64,000 bases of DNA from Providencia heimbachae ATCC 35613 (lineage in GTDB: Bacteria; Pseudomonadota; Gammaproteobacteria; Enterobacterales; Enterobacteriaceae), in assembly GCF_001655055.1 (NCBI RefSeq), contig NZ_LXEW01000026.1:1-64000 (forward strand), in the 5' to 3' direction. A program made the position numbers and the translations under genes. Below are positions 57,686 to 64,000 of this stretch, piece after piece. Every line of letters starts with the position of its first letter. Position 1 is the first letter of the stretch. The notes under the pieces are model-generated. The model did not search any database and was not told the origin of the DNA. It was given only the letters and a program-made list of their open reading frames with translations.

Positions 57686-58621
57686 ATGCCGAATCCTTTA
57701 TACCACCGCGACATAATTTCTATTAATGACCTTGATCGCGCAGACCTTGAGCTCGTGCTCAAAGTGGCCGCCTCTTTAAAAAAACAGCCACAGCCTGAAT
57801 TTTTAAAACATAAGGTTGTGGCCAGTTGTTTTTTTGAAGCGTCTACCCGAACACGTTTATCGTTTGAAACAGCCATTCACCGCTTAGGGGCTTCGGTGGT
57901 CGGCTTCTCTGATAGCACCAATACATCATTAGGTAAGAAAGGTGAAACTCTTGCCGATACGATTTCGGTTATCAGCCAATATGTTGATGCGATAGTCATG
58001 CGTCATCCTCAAGAAGGTGCTGCTCGTCTGGCCAGCCAATTTGCAGGGCAAATTCCAGTCATCAATGCAGGAGACGGCTCAAACCAACATCCAACCCAAA
58101 CATTACTCGACCTGTTTACGATTCAAGAAACGCAAGGCCGCCTTGAAAACTTGCAAGTAGCAATGGTCGGCGACCTGAAATATGGCAGAACCGTGCACTC
58201 GTTAACACAAGCACTCTCTAAATTTAAAGGTAATCACTTCTATTTTATCGCCCCCGAAGTGTTGTCGATGCCAAGCCATATTTTGCATATGCTTGAAGAA
58301 AAAGGGGCGACTTATAGCCTGCATAGTAATATCGATGAAGTGATGCCTGAAATAGATATTCTGTATATGACTCGCGTTCAAAAAGAACGTTTAGACCCTT
58401 CCGAGTACGCAAACGTCAAAGCACAGTTTATTTTACGCGCCGAAGACTTACATACAGCAAAACCGAATTTAAAAGTATTGCACCCGCTACCACGCATCGA
58501 TGAAATCACTGTTGATGTCGATAACACGCCATACGCTTACTATTTCCAACAAGCAGGGAATGGTATTTATGCGCGACAAGCCTTGTTGTCTCTGGTGTTA
58601 AATAAAGAATTAGCAATCTGA
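57686..58621 (+). CDS. pyrB: Aspartate carbamoyltransferase catalytic chain
   Basis: PyrB makes carbamoyl aspartate, the first step of pyrimidine biosynthesis. It has 311 residues, the E. coli length, the carbamoyl-phosphate motif [15 protein letters not shown] and the HPTQ box ([11 protein letters not shown]), and the HPLPR loop. It assembles with PyrI in the 2x3 + 3x2 holoenzyme. A pyrBI attenuator precedes it and pyrI follows 13 bp later. Confidence 0.97.
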   Translation: MPNPLYHRDIISINDLDRADLELVLKVAASLKKQPQPEFLKHKVVASCFFEASTRTRLSFETAIHRLGASVVGFSDSTNTSLGKKGETLADTISVISQYVDAIVMRHPQEGAARLASQFAGQIPVINAGDGSNQHPTQTLLDLFTIQETQGRLENLQVAMVGDLKYGRTVHSLTQALSKFKGNHFYFIAPEVLSMPSHILHMLEEKGATYSLHSNIDEVMPEIDILYMTRVQKERLDPSEYANVKAQFILRAEDLHTAKPNLKVLHPLPRIDEITVDVDNTPYAYYFQQAGNGIYARQALLSLVLNKELAI

Positions 58622-58634
58622 GGAGAAAATAACC

Positions 58635-59099
58635 ATGACACATGATCATAAATTACAAGTTGAAGCTATCAGCCACGGTACTGTCATCGACCATATTCCT
58701 GCTCAAATTGGTTTTAAATTGCTAAAACTGTTTAAACTTACCAAGACGGATGAGCGTATTACCATTGGGCTAAACTTACCCTCAAGCAACTTAGGCAAAA
58801 AAGACATTATCAAAATTGAAAATACTTTTTTAACGCCTGAGCAGGCTAATCAGTTAGCCATGTATGCGCCAGAAGCCACAGTTAATCGTATTGAAGATTA
58901 CCAAGTAGTCGAAAAACTTGAGCTCACATTGCCAGAACACATTGATAATGTGCTTATTTGTCCGAACAGCAACTGTATTAGCCACAATGAACCCGTATCA
59001 AGTAGCTTCCGCGTGAAGAAAATTGAGAAAGAGGTCGCACTTACTTGCCGGTTCTGTGAAAAAGAATTCGATAGAGACGCCGTGATCAATAATCAGTAG
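58635..59099 (+). CDS. pyrI: Aspartate carbamoyltransferase regulatory chain
   Basis: PyrI binds the allosteric effectors CTP and ATP. The 154-residue protein has the N-terminal allosteric domain ([17 protein letters not shown]) and a C-terminal zinc domain with four cysteines (CPNSNC and CRFC). Zn holds the chain to PyrB. It is translationally close to pyrB (13 bp) and behind an AGGAG site. Confidence 0.96.
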   Translation: MTHDHKLQVEAISHGTVIDHIPAQIGFKLLKLFKLTKTDERITIGLNLPSSNLGKKDIIKIENTFLTPEQANQLAMYAPEATVNRIEDYQVVEKLELTLPEHIDNVLICPNSNCISHNEPVSSSFRVKKIEKEVALTCRFCEKEFDRDAVINNQ

Positions 59100-59109
59100 C
59101 TTATTTTGT

Positions 59110-59192
59110 GTATATACTCGTCATACTTCAAATTGCTTGGATATTGCATTCTCTTTGCACCGACAAGCAAATTGATATATTTGGAGTATAGT
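59110..59192. repeat. Dispersed hairpin repeat between pyrI and ridA
   Basis: Two arms of about 27 bases (TATACTCGTCATACTTCAAA and its imperfect complement ending GGAGTATA) form a long imperfect stem. The end GTATGACGAG is shared with the element at 63171-63284, and such TACTCGTCATACTTC repeats are common in the Enterobacterales. Confidence 0.6.
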
Positions 59193-59242
59193 ATCCAATA
59201 ACTCATTGAATTATTTTCTTTATGTGATGAATCGGAGTAGTT

Positions 59243-59629
59243 ATGTCATACGAAATCAATACAGACAACGCACCAGCAGCAATTGGCCCTTATGTTCAAG
59301 GTGTCGATTTAGGCAGTATGGTTATCACTTCAGGCCAAATCCCTGTTGATCCAAAAACAGGTGAAGTACCTGAAGATATTGCGGCACAAACTCGTCAATC
59401 ACTGGCTAACGTCAAAGCGATCCTAGAAAAAGCCGGTTTAAGCGCTGCGGACATCGTAAAAACGACCGTATTTGTGAAAGATTTGAATGATTTTGCAACG
59501 GTTAATGCAACCTACGAAGAATTCTTCAAACAACACAATGCACCATTCCCAGCACGTTCATGTGTTGAAGTAGCTCGCCTGCCAAAAGATGTCAAAATCG
59601 AAATCGAAGCGATTGCAGTACGTAAATAA
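59243..59629 (+). CDS. ridA: Reactive intermediate deaminase RidA
   Basis: RidA removes reactive 2-aminoacrylate and related enamines from PLP enzymes. The 128-residue protein has the signature residues PYVQGVDLGSMVITSGQIP and the catalytic-site block FPARSCVEVARLPKDVKIEI. The downstream neighbour is nrdD, and pyrI precedes it as in E. coli (where mgtA and treR lie between). The gene has its own leader of 140 bp and a terminator after it. Confidence 0.95.
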   Translation: MSYEINTDNAPAAIGPYVQGVDLGSMVITSGQIPVDPKTGEVPEDIAAQTRQSLANVKAILEKAGLSAADIVKTTVFVKDLNDFATVNATYEEFFKQHNAPFPARSCVEVARLPKDVKIEIEAIAVRK

Positions 59630-59663
59630 TTACGTACTTGGCAAAGCAATTCGATGATTTGAG

Positions 59664-59702
59664 CTGCCCTCGACTATATCGATTTGAGGGCAGTATTTTT
59701 TA
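59664..59702 (+). terminator. Terminator of ridA
   Basis: CTGCCCTC (59664-59671) pairs with GAGGGCAG (59686-59693), followed by TATTTTTTATTT. Good rho-independent terminator. Confidence 0.85.
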
Positions 59703-59807
59703 TTTATTCCCTCTCTTTTTATTTTTATTTCTGCGCTTTTGATATTCATACAAATTATTTTTTTCCTTGTTTTGGATCAAACAATCACTATCTATAAAAA
59801 AGCAATA

Positions 59808-59855
59808 ACCTATATATTGTGCTTTAATTACCACACAGGACACAATATGTAGTGT
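59808..59855. promoter_or_regulatory. Two NrdR boxes before nrdD
   Basis: ACCTATATATTGTGCT (59808-59823) and ACACAATATGTAGTGT (59840-59855) match the NrdR consensus ACACWATATATWGTGT. Their centres are 32 bp apart, three helical turns, the spacing expected for NrdR oligomers. This is the usual repression of ribonucleotide reductase genes. Confidence 0.85.
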
Positions 59856-59951
59856 TTATTCACATTTTATCCACAGACTTAGCCAACACGAAAGCGATAA
59901 CAAGCATATGGCATGTTTACGTCTGTGGATAACTAATCAAGGAGTATGATT

Positions 59952-62090
59952 GTGGGAACGGTTGTTATTAAAAGAGATGGTTGTCAGGTCAATTTTGACC
60001 TTCCGAGAATCCAAGAAGCGGTCAAGCGTGCTGCAGCTGCCGTGAATGTTAAGGATGACGATTACTGTCTTCAGGTTGCTTCTGCTGTGGCAGAGCAACT
60101 TTGCAGCCGTGACAAAGTGGATATTCGTGAGATCCAAGATGCGGTAGAAAACCAGCTAATGGCCGGTCCGTATAAAGATTTAGCACGTGCCTATATAGAA
60201 TATCGCCATGATAGAGACAGTGAACGTGAAAAACGCAGCCAGCTCACTCATGACATTCGTGGGCTTATTGAGCAAAGCAATGTTTCTCTGCTCAATGAAA
60301 ATGCCAACAAAGACAGTAAAGTGATCCCAACTCAACGCGACTTGCTTGCGGGCATTGTAGCTAAACACTATGCCAAACAGCATATTTTACCTCGCGATGT
60401 GGTACAAGCTCATGAAAAAGGTGAAATTCACTATCATGACCTCGACTATGCGCCATTTTTCCCGATGTTTAACTGTATGCTGATAGACCTTGAAGGCATG
60501 CTAACTAACGGTTTTAAAATGGGCAATGCGGAAATTGAGCACCCAAAATCAATTTCAACCGCAACAGCGGTAACGGCACAAATTATTGCACAGGTTGCTA
60601 GCCATATTTATGGCGGAACGACCATCAACCGTATCGATGAAATTTTAGCGCCTTATGTCACGACAAGTTACGAAAAACACTTAAAAGTCGCTAAAGAGTG
60701 GAATATTGCAGATGCTGAAGGATATGCACAAAGCCGCACCGAAAAAGAATGTTATGATGCATTTCAATCTTTAGAATATGAAGTCAATACACTGCACACC
60801 GCAAATGGTCAAACCCCATTTGTTACCTTTGGCTTTGGCCTTGGTACATCAAAAGAAGCCCGCCTTATCCAGCAATCTATCCTCAAGAATCGCATTGCGG
60901 GATTAGGTAAAAATCGTAAAACAGCGGTTTTCCCAAAACTGGTATTTGCCATTAAAAAAGGCTTAAACCACCAGCTCGGAGATCCTAATTATGATATCAA
61001 ACAACTTGCTCTGGAATGTGCCAGTAAACGCATGTATCCCGATATCCTCAATTATGACAAAGTCGTTGAAGTAACAGGTTCATTTAAAACACCAATGGGT
61101 TGCCGCAGTTTCTTAGGGACTTATGAAGAAGATGGCAAACTCATTCATGATGGACGCAATAATATCGGCGTTATTAGCCTCAACCTGCCCCGTATTGCCA
61201 TTGAAGCGCAGGGAAATGAAGATGCATTTTGGGCATTACTTGATGAGCGTCTTGTCATCGCTAAAAAAGCACTGATGACCCGTATTGCTCGACTCGAAAA
61301 CGTCAAAGCACGTGTTGCGCCAATTTTATATATGGAAGGTGCATGTGGTGTAAGGTTAAAAGCAGACGATAACGTTGCTGAAATATTTAAACATGGTCGA
61401 GCATCCATTTCGTTAGGATACATTGGTTTACATGAAACCATCAATGCGTTGTTTGGCAACCAAACCCATGTTTATGACAGTGAACAGCTAAGGGAAAAAG
61501 CCGTCGCCATCATCAATCGCTTACGCCAAGCGACCGACGAGTGGAAAGCCAAAACCGGTTATGGCTTTAGCTTATATAGTACCCCTAGTGAAAACCTTTG
61601 TGACCGTTTTTGCCGTATTGATACTGCCGAATTTGGCGTGATCCCCGGCGTTACAGATAAGGGTTATTACACTAACAGCTTCCACTTAGATGTTGAAAAA
61701 CAAGTTAATCCTTACGATAAAATTGATTTTGAAGCACCTTACCCACCACTCGCCAACGGCGGTTTTATTTGTTATGGCGAGTATCCAAATCTACAGCACA
61801 ACGTTAAAGCGCTAGAAGATGTGTGGGATTATAGCTATGAGCACGTCCCTTACTATGGTACTAACACACCAATAGATGAGTGTTATGAATGCGGCTTCTC
61901 AGGTGAATTTTCTTGTACCAGTAAAGGCTTTACCTGCCCGGCTTGCGGTAACCACGATACTAATCGAGTCTCCGTGATCCGCAGAGTTTGCGGCTATTTA
62001 GGTAGCCCTGATGCAAGGCCATTTAATGCGGGAAAACAAGAAGAAGTTAAGCGCCGAATTAAACATTTAGGTAATGGTCAGTTAGGTTAA
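59952..62090 (+). CDS. nrdD: Anaerobic ribonucleoside-triphosphate reductase NrdD
   Basis: NrdD is the oxygen-sensitive glycyl-radical enzyme that reduces NTPs to dNTPs without O2. I choose GTG 59952 because it has GGAG 7 bases upstream, whereas an ATG at 59946 is only one base away; this gives 712 residues as in E. coli. An ATP-cone domain is at the N-terminus, NHDASR-like Cys-rich Zn motif (CYECGF and CPACG) and the glycyl-radical loop RVCGYLG are near the C-terminus. It is followed by nrdG, with regulation by NrdR boxes. Confidence 0.97.
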   Translation: MGTVVIKRDGCQVNFDLPRIQEAVKRAAAAVNVKDDDYCLQVASAVAEQLCSRDKVDIREIQDAVENQLMAGPYKDLARAYIEYRHDRDSEREKRSQLTHDIRGLIEQSNVSLLNENANKDSKVIPTQRDLLAGIVAKHYAKQHILPRDVVQAHEKGEIHYHDLDYAPFFPMFNCMLIDLEGMLTNGFKMGNAEIEHPKSISTATAVTAQIIAQVASHIYGGTTINRIDEILAPYVTTSYEKHLKVAKEWNIADAEGYAQSRTEKECYDAFQSLEYEVNTLHTANGQTPFVTFGFGLGTSKEARLIQQSILKNRIAGLGKNRKTAVFPKLVFAIKKGLNHQLGDPNYDIKQLALECASKRMYPDILNYDKVVEVTGSFKTPMGCRSFLGTYEEDGKLIHDGRNNIGVISLNLPRIAIEAQGNEDAFWALLDERLVIAKKALMTRIARLENVKARVAPILYMEGACGVRLKADDNVAEIFKHGRASISLGYIGLHETINALFGNQTHVYDSEQLREKAVAIINRLRQATDEWKAKTGYGFSLYSTPSENLCDRFCRIDTAEFGVIPGVTDKGYYTNSFHLDVEKQVNPYDKIDFEAPYPPLANGGFICYGEYPNLQHNVKALEDVWDYSYEHVPYYGTNTPIDECYECGFSGEFSCTSKGFTCPACGNHDTNRVSVIRRVCGYLGSPDARPFNAGKQEEVKRRIKHLGNGQLG

Positions 62091-62093
62091 CCG

Positions 62094-62558
62094 ATGAATT
62101 ATCACCAGTATTATCCCGTTGATGTGGTCAATGGCCCCGGTACTCGCTGCACGCTGTTTGTTTCAGGTTGCGTACACCAGTGCCGTGGTTGCTATAACCA
62201 AAGTACATGGCGTGTCGATTCAGGTATTCCATTTACTCAAGAAATGGAAGATCGGATCATTGAAGATTTGCAAGACACTCGCATCCGTCGGCAAGGGCTT
62301 TCCCTCTCCGGCGGAGACCCTCTTCATCCGGCGAATTTACCCGCCATACTTAGATTAGTGAAGCGAGTCAAAGCGGTTTGCCCCGATAAGGATATCTGGT
62401 TGTGGACCGGCTATAAATTGAATGAGCTAAGCCTAGAACAGCAAAAAGTGGCTCGGCTGGTCAATACCTTAATTGATGGGAAATTCGAGCAAGATTTGTA
62501 TAACCCAAGCCTAGTGTGGCGCGGTAGCAGTAATCAAGTGATCCACAAACTTCGTTAA
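62094..62558 (+). CDS. nrdG: NrdG, anaerobic ribonucleotide reductase activating enzyme
   Basis: NrdG is the radical-SAM activase that creates the glycyl radical on NrdD. The CxxxCxxC iron-sulfur motif is in FVSGCVHQCRGCYNQS. The 154-residue length is typical. It starts 3 bases after the nrdD stop and is coupled with it. It converges with yhbP, whose stop overlaps the last four bases. Confidence 0.96.
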   Translation: MNYHQYYPVDVVNGPGTRCTLFVSGCVHQCRGCYNQSTWRVDSGIPFTQEMEDRIIEDLQDTRIRRQGLSLSGGDPLHPANLPAILRLVKRVKAVCPDKDIWLWTGYKLNELSLEQQKVARLVNTLIDGKFEQDLYNPSLVWRGSSNQVIHKLR

Positions 62559-62992
62559 GCCTTACGTTCCCAATGCAACTTAGTACCAAAGCCTAATTTA
62601 TTATCGACCATTTTGACTTTCTGCAAGTGAAGCTGCCAAACAGGCAGTTTCGCTGTCAATGCAATCGGAAATCGCTGGCAATAAAAGTCTCGAGCGGATT
62701 GTTCTGCTTCACCTTCCAATACTCTAATATTCCCAATAAACTGCACCCCTTGGATTTTACTGACATCTTTGGTTTGTGCCGATATGGTTCCTGCAACCTG
62801 CGGATTAGCTTGCATCAATTGACCATGTTTGGAATTTGGGTCTGTCATGAAAGTCAGGCTCATTGCCTGCGCATCAAATGCATAATAACAACTGGCAGGC
62901 CAGATATCATTGTCGTGGGATGTGAATAAGGAAAAGACGTGTTGGCGTGAAAAGTAACGCTGGATATGTTGTAGGGTCTGTTCTGAGGTCAT
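62555..62992 (-). CDS. yhbP: YhbP, pyridoxamine 5'-phosphate oxidase-like protein
   Basis: A 145-residue FMN-binding split-barrel protein of the UPF0306 group. Signatures are the N-terminal IQRYFSRQHVFSLFTSHDND, the cluster MSLTFMTDPNSKHGQLMQ and the terminal NKLGFGTKLHWERKA. The substrate is unknown. The ATG at 62992 is preceded by a weak GGAA; a TTG at 63004 is an alternative. yhbP and yhbQ are neighbours in E. coli as well, which supports the calls. Confidence 0.88.
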   Translation of the reverse strand: MTSEQTLQHIQRYFSRQHVFSLFTSHDNDIWPASCYYAFDAQAMSLTFMTDPNSKHGQLMQANPQVAGTISAQTKDVSKIQGVQFIGNIRVLEGEAEQSARDFYCQRFPIALTAKLPVWQLHLQKVKMVDNKLGFGTKLHWERKA

Positions 62993-63012
62993 CGTGAGTT
63001 CCAATGTTAAAC

Positions 63013-63065
63013 CGTTCAGAACACGCTCATAAAAATACCTGAGCGTGTTTAAGCTGTTCTGAACG
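63013..63065. repeat. Nested inverted repeat upstream of yhbP
   Basis: CGTTCAGAACA (63013-63023) pairs with TGTTCTGAACG (63055-63065), with inner stem ACACGCTCA/TGAGCGTGT. It would form a very stable hairpin, possibly a terminator or RNA-processing site in the upstream leader. Confidence 0.5.
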
Positions 63066-63092
63066 TTGGCACTAAATTCTCACTACTATACG

Positions 63093-63170
63093 CTAAATCA
63101 TTCGAGCTTTTGCTCTAAAAATTAGCCTAAGCTTTTATTCTAAATATCAGCTTAAGCTTTTACTCTAAAT
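63093..63170. repeat. Short imperfect tandem repeat
   Basis: Four units begin CTAAA(T/A) at 63093, 63115, 63140 and 63165 (period 22-25), each followed in the middle by AGCTTTT. They lead directly into the dispersed hairpin repeat. Confidence 0.4.
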
Positions 63171-63284
63171 AATTCGAGTTGCAGCTAGGCGGTAAGTGAG
63201 TAAATCCCTGGGAGCGTAGATAACTACGTTACTAGGGTTTACGAACGCGACCAACAACGCTGCGGCTCGAAGTATGACGAGTAA
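63171..63284. repeat. Dispersed hairpin repeat near yhbP/DUF1471 gene
   Basis: The ends ATTCGAGTTGCAGC and GCTGCGGCTCGAAG are complementary and enclose about 90 bp with another partial stem. GTATGACGAG at its right end is shared with the repeat at 59110. It is followed immediately by the stop of the DUF1471 gene. Confidence 0.55.
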
Positions 63285-63285
63285 A

Positions 63286-63537
63286 TTATTTATAAATTGC
63301 GGCAACACCATTCATTTCATTTTCGCCACCAGCAGAGATGACACGGAACGAAGTTGCACCAGCTTCATCAGCTTTTTTGGCTAATTGTGCGGTTAAGTCA
63401 TTTACACTGACTGCACCCGTTACAGAAACATAGCCAGTTGCAGGTTGGCTAGAATGTTGAACTTCTTCAGCCGCCATTGAACCAAATGAAACAGCACCTA
63501 AAGCTAAAGCAGCAGCAAATAATGTTGATTTTTTCAT
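63286..63537 (-). CDS. DUF1471 (YhcN/BhsA/McbA-type) periplasmic protein
   Basis: An 83-residue exported protein with a signal peptide (MKKSTLFAAALALGAVSFGSMA) and one DUF1471 domain (TGYVSVTGAVSVNDLTAQLAKK, SFRVISAGGENEMNGVAAIYK). Family members are stress-induced periplasmic proteins in enterics, often involved in biofilm and peroxide/copper stress. The specific paralogue cannot be named from sequence alone. It is monocistronic with a 300-bp leader region to yhbQ. Confidence 0.88.
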   Translation of the reverse strand: MKKSTLFAAALALGAVSFGSMAAEEVQHSSQPATGYVSVTGAVSVNDLTAQLAKKADEAGATSFRVISAGGENEMNGVAAIYK

Positions 63538-63836
63538 GATATGTTCCTTTTGTGAATTTGATTTTTAACAGGGTTTTTTACTCTCTCCCTGTGATATGGA
63601 TCATATTATGCGCTTTAATCCGGAATGAAAATTAGCTTATTTTGCTATAGTTATTCAATTTATTTGAATGATAACCTATATTGAGGTTACAAATTTATGA
63701 CAGCTTAATACCCTTTTTTATTTATAATTTAGTATGTTATAAACATTTACTATCAAGAGTATATTCGACTTAAACCCTGATATTTTTCCTTATATATCAG
63801 CACAGAATGATAAAATCAGCCCATTAATATAACGCT

Positions 63837-64000
63837 ATGACACAAAATAACTGGTATTTATATCTAGTCAGAGAGAAAAATAACGCATTGTATTGTGGGA
63901 TCACCACCGATGTGCAGCGTCGTTTTACACAGCATAAAGAAGGAAAAGGGGCTAAAGCATTGAAAGGCAAAGCACCACTCACATTAGCCTTTCAATGTGT
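63837..64000 (+). CDS. yhbQ: YhbQ, GIY-YIG domain protein (3' end outside window)
   Basis: An ATG at 63837 opens a frame that runs off the window after 54 codons. The GIY-YIG core is clear: [20 protein letters not shown] followed by [19 protein letters not shown], with catalytic Arg in VQRRF. YhbQ of E. coli is about 100 residues, so roughly half is visible. The family is a small endonuclease-like protein, possibly linked to DNA repair. The gap 63538-63836 before it shows no gene. Confidence 0.92.
   Translation, partial: MTQNNWYLYLVREKNNALYCGITTDVQRRFTQHKEGKGAKALKGKAPLTLAFQC

Noticed and set aside
59731-59790. Possible FNR site before nrdD
   Set aside because: TTGAT occurs but the second half-site is poor, unlike the clear NrdR boxes nearby.

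Overview
The window is an AT-rich gammaproteobacterial chromosome segment. Gene content and order point to the Morganellaceae, most likely Providencia or a close relative. The right part keeps the Escherichia-type block (leuX tRNA, lptGF, pepA, holC, valS, rraB, argI, pyrLBI, ridA, nrdDG), while a complete phosphonate gene set (phnXW, phnR, phnSTUV) sits between argI and pyrLBI. The genus call is an inference from content and order; no database was searched.

Left part (1-13.2 kb): a partial AraC/MarA-type regulator diverges from an AcrAB/MexEF-like RND efflux pair. A copper block follows (copA, a glutaredoxin gene, cueR, copZ). Its promoters have the 19-bp spacers and dyads typical of CueR/MerR-type control, and a short TA-flanked MITE-like element has inserted into the copZ leader. 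Then comes a methionine-sulfoxide repair block on the minus strand: hprR-hprS (two-component system) and msrP-msrQ, with a likely HprR operator in front of msrP.

Middle (13.42-37.44 kb): a ~24-kb integrative island of the CP4-57/P4-like type is inserted at the 3' end of the minus-strand tRNA-Leu(CAA) gene (leuX). Evidence is a P4-type integrase next to the tRNA, a 15-bp direct repeat of the tRNA 3' end at the far border, paired arm-type repeats on both arms, and a degenerate copy of the leuX terminator outside the left core. The left half of the island carries a conserved backbone on the minus strand (WYL regulator, DUF932 protein, ArdB/KlcA antirestriction protein, YfjP/YeeP GTPase, secreted IrmA-like and other exported proteins), followed by a YfjJ/inovirus-Gp2-like gene and AlpA on the plus strand. 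The right half is defence-type cargo: a 2146-residue STAND NTPase with an N-terminal PD-(D/E)XK-like nuclease domain (Avs/AVAST-like) plus an overlapping small partner gene, a dGTPase-like gene, an unknown 454-residue protein, a possible ADP-ribosyltransferase toxin with an overlapping partner, and remnants of at least two further integrases. This cargo is the most likely place for an undescribed system.

Right part (37.4-64 kb): ampH, lptGF (LPS transport), pepA-holC-valS, rraB, argI with an ARG box, the phosphonate cluster with two matching palindromic operators for PhnR, pyrLBI with its leader peptide, attenuator and a candidate PurR box, ridA, nrdDG behind two NrdR boxes, yhbP, a DUF1471 (YhcN/BhsA-type) gene and the start of yhbQ. 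Several intergenic regions hold hairpin repeats of a dispersed family.
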